Shown here: one piece after another, positions 58,080-64,000 of the stretch | Position numbering within the stretch: the stretch's first letter is position 1 | Layout of the letters: each line of letters starts with the position of its first letter | Source of the DNA: CAZHEV01 sp964531335 [NCBI: uncultured bacterium] | Lineage (GTDB): Bacteria; Eisenbacteria; RBG-16-71-46; CAZHEV01 | Direction of reading: 5' to 3' | Assembly: GCA_964531335.1 (NCBI GenBank) | Contig: CAZHEV010000007.1 | Coordinates: 1 to 64,000, forward strand | DNA: 64,000 bases | Position numbers and translations under genes: made by a program | The notes under the pieces: generated by a model | Told to the model about the DNA's origin: nothing | The model's database searches: none | The model's input: only the letters and a program-made list of their open reading frames with translations

Positions 58080-59330
58080 ATGGCCGCCGAGAGGACCGCG
58101 TTCGACATAGCGGTCAGACAGTTCGATATAGCCGCCGACGCCCTGGATCTCGACGAGAGCACCAGGAACAAGCTCCGTCATCCGAAGACCTGCCTGATAG
58201 TCAACGTTCCCGTGCGGATGGACGGCGGCACGATAAGGACTTTCCCGGCCTATCGCGTGCAGCACGACGTCTCGCGCGGCCCCGCCAAGGGGGGCATCCG
58301 CTATCACGCGGAAGTGACCCTGGAGGAGATCAAGGCCCTGGCGGCGTGGATGACCTGGAAGTGCGCCGTGGTGAACATCCCCTTCGGGGGAGGGAAGGGG
58401 GGGATCCGGTGCGATCCCAAGAAGTTGAGCGCGGGCGAGCTGGAGAGGCTGACCCGCCGGTACACGGCGGAGATGCTGCCTCTCATAGGACCCGAGAAAG
58501 ACATACCTTCGCCCGACGTCTATACCAATCCGCAGACAATGGCCTGGATGATGGACACATACTCCATGCATGTGGGCTACACGGTCCCGGGCGTTGTCAC
58601 GGGGAAGCCGCTGGAGGTCGGGGGCTCAAGGGGGAGCAACGAGGCTACGGCCCGCGGATGCACCTTCACGATCGAGGATGCCGCCAGGCATCTCGGCATC
58701 AACCTGAACGGGGCCACGGTGGCCATTCTGGGCTTCGGCAAAGCCGGGGCGAACGCCGCGAAGCTGTTGAACGAGCTGGGGGCCAAGATAACGGCGGTAT
58801 CCGATTCAAAGGGCGGGATCATGAACGCCGGCGGGCTCGACGTGTCCAAGGTCATGGAGCACAAGGCGAGGACCGACTCGGTTGTCGGCGTGCCCGACAG
58901 CGAGCCCGTGTCAAACGAGGATATCCTGACGCTGGAGTGCGATGTCCTGATACCCGCCGCTCTGGGATGGGTGATAACCAAGAAGAACGCTTCGAGCATA
59001 AAGGCCAAGATCGTCGCGGAGGCAGCGAACGGCCCCACTACTCCGGAGGCGGACGACATCCTCTACGACAAGGGAGTGTTCGTCATTCCTGACATAGTCG
59101 CCAACGCCGGCAGCGTCACGGTCTCCTACTTCGAGTGGATCCAGGATCTCGCCAGGCTCTTCTGGAGGGAGGACGACGTAAACGCCAGGTTGAGGGAGAT
59201 AGTGACGGAGAGCTTCCACAGCGTGCTGAACATATCCAAGGAACGCAAGGTCCACATGAGGACGGCCGCGTACATGCTCGGGGTCGGGCGCGTCGCGGAG
59301 GCGACCAAGGTGAGAGGCCTGTACCCTTAG
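58080..59330 (+). CDS. gdhA: Glutamate dehydrogenase
   Basis: A 416-residue Glu/Leu/Phe/Val dehydrogenase. The substrate site reads [20 protein letters not shown] (about 41-60) and [10 protein letters not shown]. The catalytic Lys is in PFGGGKGGI (about residue 104). The Rossmann loop for NAD(P) is [17 protein letters not shown] (about 216-232). Length and order match hexameric bacterial/archaeal enzymes of about 415 residues. It converts glutamate and NAD(P)+ to 2-oxoglutarate and ammonia. GGAGGTGAAAG precedes the ATG. Residues setting NAD versus NADP choice were not resolved. It is transcribed alone and converges on the gene at 59339. Confidence 0.93.
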   Translation: MAAERTAFDIAVRQFDIAADALDLDESTRNKLRHPKTCLIVNVPVRMDGGTIRTFPAYRVQHDVSRGPAKGGIRYHAEVTLEEIKALAAWMTWKCAVVNIPFGGGKGGIRCDPKKLSAGELERLTRRYTAEMLPLIGPEKDIPSPDVYTNPQTMAWMMDTYSMHVGYTVPGVVTGKPLEVGGSRGSNEATARGCTFTIEDAARHLGINLNGATVAILGFGKAGANAAKLLNELGAKITAVSDSKGGIMNAGGLDVSKVMEHKARTDSVVGVPDSEPVSNEDILTLECDVLIPAALGWVITKKNASSIKAKIVAEAANGPTTPEADDILYDKGVFVIPDIVANAGSVTVSYFEWIQDLARLFWREDDVNARLREIVTESFHSVLNISKERKVHMRTAAYMLGVGRVAEATKVRGLYP

Positions 59331-59338
59331 AAGCGGCT

Positions 59339-60748
59339 CTACCGGAAGGCCACCTTCACTTCGGACTCGTTTTCCACGAAAACCGGAATTTCCATCCCCA
59401 TCGCGTTCGAGCTGCCCTCCAGCCTGGACTCCTCGGTCATCCGAAGGATCATGCCCCGCTCCACCGAGAAGTATATCTTGGCGTTGCCGGAGCCGCTCAA
59501 ATCCGCGGTCAGGGGGCTTCCCCGCATCGTCCCCTCGCCCTTGAAGGTAACGTCCGACTCGGCGTCGATCTCGAGGCAGTCGACGCCTTCCAGGACGGTC
59601 TCGCCCACCAGCGTGTAGGTGACGTTGGCGGTCGTCGTGCTTGAGCCCTCGAACCAGTCCTCCCTCATCATGAACTCATCCGTCCAGCTTTCGCCCTGGG
59701 CCACGGGCTGGGCGGGAAGCGTGGGGAAAAGGTATCTCAAGCTGTTCTTGTAGTCCGCCTCGCCGAGGGTGTTGCCCTGAGCGACCTCTATCTCGGGCAG
59801 GGCCTCGAAGCCCCTGAAGGTGGACGTCTCTCCCAGCGGAGAAAGAAGCATGGACACCTGACGGCCCATGAGAGGGCTCAGATCGACGCCGCCGCCGGCG
59901 TTGGGGCCCTGCGGGGCGACGCTTCCATCGACGAACTCGAACCCCAGGATCGCCCCTTCCGAGGAGACGGAGTCCACGGTCACGGAGTAGACGAACGACG
60001 AAGAGGATCCGCTTTCCATCCGCGTGCCGCCGAACTGCTGCACGAAGGAGGTCGACTTGTTATTGGTGAGCCTGAAGGTGTCCTCCGGGGCGAGCCGGTA
60101 CATGGGCTCGTATGTCACCAGCTCCTCGACCACCATCTCCATGCACCCGGACTCCTCTATCCTCTGCGCGTAGGCCTGCTGGTCGACGACCTGGACGTCC
60201 ACCAGGGTGCTGTCCCTGAGGGGCACCCTTTGAATGCATGGGTTGTAAACTCTGGCCTCCCTCGCTTCTCTGCTCTCTTTGAGAACGACTATCTCCCTGG
60301 CCAACCCGATACCGCGCGGAGGAGTAAACCACATAACCACAGTCTGATCCGCCGATCTGTCCATGCGAGCGGTGATCGAGTAGGACCCGGAAGTGTCCGT
60401 GACCGCCGAGGCCTCCTCCAGGCCATCTATAAACAGCTTGGCCGTGACGGCGGGCAGGGGAGCGCCGATCTCGAGAGTGGTCTTCCCGTAGATCACGGTC
60501 GCTCCGCTGGGGCTCGGAACGGGCGCCGGCGGGGGTGCCTCAGGCGCGGTCGTATCGGGAACGACGACCGCGGGTTCGGCGGTGTCCGCCGGGGCCGTGG
60601 CCTGCGAGGTGTCCGCCGGGGCTGAAGCCTGCGGAGTCTGTGCCTCGTATGCGTCTCCGGAGGTGTCGGCGGCGGGCACAAGGGCGGCCGCGGCGCCGAC
60701 ACCCAGAAATGCTGTAAGAAGAAATAGGGCAATACGACGTCCGAACAC
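59339..60748 (-). CDS. Exported protein of unknown function
   Basis: A 469-residue protein with a signal peptide (IALFLLTAFLGVGAAAALVP), followed by a Pro/Ala/Thr-rich linker (about 25-85) built from repeats such as SAPADTSQATAPADT. An Ig-like beta domain (about 85-165) has TLEIGAPLPAVTAKLFIDG and DTSGSYSITARMD. The C-terminal half (about 215-469) is a beta-rich domain with TFRLTNNKSTSFVQQFGG, QGESWTDEF and VERGMILRMTEESRLEG, resembling domains that sense or shuttle lipophilic ligands in periplasmic proteins, but no family is certain. The start is GTG at 60748 with AAAGGAGG about 12 bases upstream. It diverges from mreB. Confidence 0.68.
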   Translation of the reverse strand: MFGRRIALFLLTAFLGVGAAAALVPAADTSGDAYEAQTPQASAPADTSQATAPADTAEPAVVVPDTTAPEAPPPAPVPSPSGATVIYGKTTLEIGAPLPAVTAKLFIDGLEEASAVTDTSGSYSITARMDRSADQTVVMWFTPPRGIGLAREIVVLKESREAREARVYNPCIQRVPLRDSTLVDVQVVDQQAYAQRIEESGCMEMVVEELVTYEPMYRLAPEDTFRLTNNKSTSFVQQFGGTRMESGSSSSFVYSVTVDSVSSEGAILGFEFVDGSVAPQGPNAGGGVDLSPLMGRQVSMLLSPLGETSTFRGFEALPEIEVAQGNTLGEADYKNSLRYLFPTLPAQPVAQGESWTDEFMMREDWFEGSSTTTANVTYTLVGETVLEGVDCLEIDAESDVTFKGEGTMRGSPLTADLSGSGNAKIYFSVERGMILRMTEESRLEGSSNAMGMEIPVFVENESEVKVAFR

Positions 60749-60837
60749 TTGTAAAGTAGCCCTCCTTTCGGCTCCGAATAGGTACCCCGGTGGGACGGCG
60801 CGGAGGGGTGTGGACCCATCTGAAGCGCCGTCCAGGC

Positions 60838-60866
60838 AATCTACCACCGGCCTACCGGGGTGTCAA
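60838..60866 (-). promoter_or_regulatory. Promoter for the exported protein gene
   Basis: On the minus strand TTGACA (60866-60861), 17 bases, then TAGATT (60843-60838). Confidence 0.65.
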
Positions 60867-60886
60867 GGCAAAATGCCCCCGCCTGA

Positions 60887-62113
<1,227 letters not shown>

Positions 62114-62126
62114 GGCTAATCAGCTA

Positions 62127-62975
62127 ATGAGAGGTATTCTGGAGCTGCTCGTCAGGCACGTCCCCGCCTTCTCGCTCGCCGTAGCGGTGGTGCTTTCGGC
62201 GGCGCTGATGTCGCTGGGAGAGGCGGAGCAGAGCAATGTGCGGGCAGCCGTTCAGGTGGCCCTCTGGCCGAGCCAGAGGGCTGTTTCGTTGGTCGAGGGC
62301 TACTCGTCGCTGTGGGGCGAGAACCGGAGGCTGAGGCGGGATCTGGCGGAGGCCACCCTCGACCGGGACGCGCTGGAGATCCTGTCCGCAGAGAATCAGA
62401 GGCTCCGGAAGCTGCTCTCGTTCTCCGAAAAGAGCGAGCTGGACCTCATCCCGGCCCAGGTGGTCAGGCGCGACGCCGGGCTCCTGTCGGGCGTGGTGGT
62501 CATAGACCGCGGGCGCTCGGGCGGGGTGCGGGAGCGAATGACCGTAATGTGCGCGCAGGGCTTGGTCGGAAGGGTGTCCTATGCGGCCGGCAACAGCGCC
62601 GAGGTGGAGCTCCTGACCGCGAAGGATTTCGCGGTCGGGGCCAGGCTGGCGGACCGCGACGTCCACGGCGTCGTGAAGTGGCATCCCGGAATGAGGCAAC
62701 TGAGGATGCACAACGTGCCCATGCAGGTCGATATAGATCGTGGGGAGGTGGTCGTCACCTCCAGCCTCGGCGGCAACTTCGTGGACGGGATCCACATAGG
62801 TCGTGTGGAGCGCGTAAACATAGACGAAGACGGCCTTTTCAACGAGGTGAGGCTGGAGCCGCCCACGTATCTCTGGTCGCTGAGAGAGGTCTTCGTCGTG
62901 CCGCGCCTGGTTCCTTCGGCTCTGGACTCAATCCTCGCGAGGCCCGTGGGCGGTCTCGATGAGTCGGCCCCTTGA
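62127..62975 (+). CDS. mreC: Rod shape-determining protein MreC
   Basis: A 282-residue bitopic membrane protein. An N-terminal helix (FSLAVAVVLSAALMSLG) leads to a periplasmic coiled coil (about 50-95: NRRLRRDLAEATLDRDALEI and ENQRLRKLLSF). The paired beta-barrel MreC domain follows, with LSGVVVIDRGRSGGVRERM and TSSLGGNFVDGIHIGRV. MreC dimerises and activates the PBP2-RodA wall synthase. Gene order with mreB and mreD is the standard one. The C-terminus is slightly extended beyond the domain. Confidence 0.94.
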   Translation: MRGILELLVRHVPAFSLAVAVVLSAALMSLGEAEQSNVRAAVQVALWPSQRAVSLVEGYSSLWGENRRLRRDLAEATLDRDALEILSAENQRLRKLLSFSEKSELDLIPAQVVRRDAGLLSGVVVIDRGRSGGVRERMTVMCAQGLVGRVSYAAGNSAEVELLTAKDFAVGARLADRDVHGVVKWHPGMRQLRMHNVPMQVDIDRGEVVVTSSLGGNFVDGIHIGRVERVNIDEDGLFNEVRLEPPTYLWSLREVFVVPRLVPSALDSILARPVGGLDESAP

Positions 62976-62978
62976 GAT

Positions 62979-63497
62979 ATGCGCTGGAAGATTTTCCTCG
63001 GCGCGGCGGCTATTGTCGTCGTGGTCCTATCCCTGCATACCACGGTCCTCGAGCGCTTGAGCATAGGAGGCGTGCGGCCTGACCTTCTCTTGGCGATCGT
63101 GGTGTACCTGTCCCTCATCAGGGGGCCGGTGGTCGGGATCGCGGCGGGGTTCATCGTGGGCCTGCTACAGGACGCCCAGTCTCATCATGAATTGGGGATC
63201 AACGCCTTGTCGAAGGCCTTGGCCGGATACGCGGCGAGCTATACCTGGGAGGGGTTGGACAAGGAGAGCGTGTACACCCAGGTGATCGTGGTCTTCGGGG
63301 CCGGGGTGCTCCACAACATAGTATTCTTCCTTCTGTACTCGGGATCGCAGCTGACGGCGGCGCCCGGGCTCCTTTTGAGAATCGGAATCCCGAGCGCGCT
63401 TTACACGGCGGTTGTTGCCCCTTTGCTTGTGGCCGCGTTGGGCTGGCTGTTCGGGTTCAGGATGGACTTAGGTGCTGCGACGATCAGAAAGAGATGA
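62979..63497 (+). CDS. mreD: Rod shape-determining protein MreD
   Basis: A 172-residue integral membrane protein with about five helices. PDLLLAIVVYLSLIRGPVVG and GIAAGFIVGLLQDAQSHHEL carry the usual MreD pattern, with GLLQD at the end of the second or third helix. It starts 3 bases after mreC and overlaps the beginning of the PBP2 gene by 26 bases. It belongs to the elongasome; its precise part is not known in detail. Confidence 0.92.
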   Translation: MRWKIFLGAAAIVVVVLSLHTTVLERLSIGGVRPDLLLAIVVYLSLIRGPVVGIAAGFIVGLLQDAQSHHELGINALSKALAGYAASYTWEGLDKESVYTQVIVVFGAGVLHNIVFFLLYSGSQLTAAPGLLLRIGIPSALYTAVVAPLLVAALGWLFGFRMDLGAATIRKR

Positions 63498-64000
63498 TAA
63501 GAGGACCAAGGCCGCCGTCTTGATGCTGGCGGTCACTTTGGTGCTGTCCGTGGTCTCCATAAGGCTGGTGCACCTCCAGGTGGTACAGGCCGAGAGGCTG
63601 AAGGAGATGTCGGACAACAACAGGCTGCGGACCTATCCTATTCCTGCACTGCGCGGGAGGATATTGGACAGAAACGGAAGAGTCCTCGCCGACAACGCCC
63701 CCTCCTTCTGCGCCGTTCTGGACCCGCTCATCTCGGAGTATCGCGATTCCCCCGAGAGATTGGGCGCCACTATCGCCGCCATGGCGGCGCTGATGGGGAT
63801 GGACGAGGACGAGCTGGCCCTGCGCGTGGGGGAGCGCATGTTCAGATCGCCCCTGGGGGTCCTGCTGAAGTGCGGCCTGACCGACTACGAGATCGCGGCC
63901 ATCGAGGAGGCCGCGGGGAGGCTCCCGGGGGTTCGGATAGAGGCCAGGCCTCAAAGGCGCTATCCGCACGGCGAGCTCGCGTGCCATCTTCTGGGAACAG
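63472..64000 (+). CDS. mrdA: Penicillin-binding protein 2, N-terminal part
   Basis: The first 176 codons of a class B PBP, cut by the window edge. GTG at 63472, inside mreD, follows AGGATGG and gives a basic cytoplasmic tail (LRRSERDDKRTKAAV) and a membrane helix (LMLAVTLVLSVVSIRLVHL). A frame from ATG at 63523 would start within the helix. The non-penicillin-binding region shows PALRGRILDRNGRVLADN (about residues 56-73), the PBP2 signature, and ends in RRYPHGELACHLLGT. The transpeptidase domain is beyond the window. Position after mreD identifies it as PBP2 rather than PBP3. Confidence 0.92.
   Translation, partial: MLRRSERDDKRTKAAVLMLAVTLVLSVVSIRLVHLQVVQAERLKEMSDNNRLRTYPIPALRGRILDRNGRVLADNAPSFCAVLDPLISEYRDSPERLGATIAAMAALMGMDEDELALRVGERMFRSPLGVLLKCGLTDYEIAAIEEAAGRLPGVRIEARPQRRYPHGELACHLLGT

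Overview
The window is high in G+C, gene-dense bacterial DNA that uses the standard code, with abundant AGG (Arg) and ATA (Ile) codons. Large secreted proteins ending in FlgD-like Ig domains, a GWxTD protein, a beta-barrel protein, many lipoproteins and an mreBCD/PBP2 operon point to a Gram-negative (diderm), rod-shaped bacterium. The set resembles poorly cultured FCB-group lineages such as Eisenbacteria, Krumholzibacteria or Latescibacteria. That placement is an inference. Promoters fit a housekeeping consensus (TTGACA-like, 16-18 bp, TATAAT-like) at many loci.

Layout. 1-1.5 kb: the end of an unknown gene, a small element bounded by inverted repeats, and a dockerin/FlgD-domain secreted protein. 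1.9-6.1 kb: a family 2 glycosyltransferase, asparagine synthetase and a DegT-family aminotransferase, as in surface-sugar loci. 6.1-12.6 kb: an M24 peptidase diverging from a 1755-residue gingipain-like (C25) protease. 13.1-16.8 kb: gltX, glnS, tRNA-Gln and tRNA-Glu side by side. 16.9-21 kb: a region of different base composition with a 1045-residue protein joining an HD phosphohydrolase-like domain to two KaiC/RecA-like ATPase domains, with small membrane proteins around it; this is the best candidate for an undescribed system. 21-24.6 kb: a Big_5 protein, a cupin and a YCF48-like lipoprotein gene split by a group II intron that carries its own reverse transcriptase.

24.7-31.3 kb: an M1 aminopeptidase, a histidine ammonia-lyase-family enzyme, a Big2-repeat lipoprotein with an in-frame TGA, and a GNAT acetyltransferase. 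31.7-38.5 kb: a 2-oxoacid:ferredoxin oxidoreductase operon (order delta-alpha-beta-gamma) ending in a thiolase, facing a long transketolase-like gene. 38.7-44 kb: a transglutaminase-fold lipoprotein that appears to have lost its catalytic residues, and a membrane-anchored M14 carboxypeptidase. 44-45.5 kb: an XRE regulator with an ImmA/IrrE metallopeptidase. 45.5-47.4 kb: ThiF/MoeB-like and NIF3-like proteins.

47.6-56.3 kb: a long single-strand gene train (zinc-ribbon protein, TldD, TldE/PmbA, GWxTD protein, peptide-binding protein, two permeases, NlpC/P60), suggesting joint handling of peptides or cell-wall fragments. 56.4-59.3 kb: a strongly signalled beta-barrel protein gene and a glutamate dehydrogenase. 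59.3-64 kb: a secreted protein of unknown function diverging from mreB-mreC-mreD and the start of penicillin-binding protein 2, cut by the window edge.
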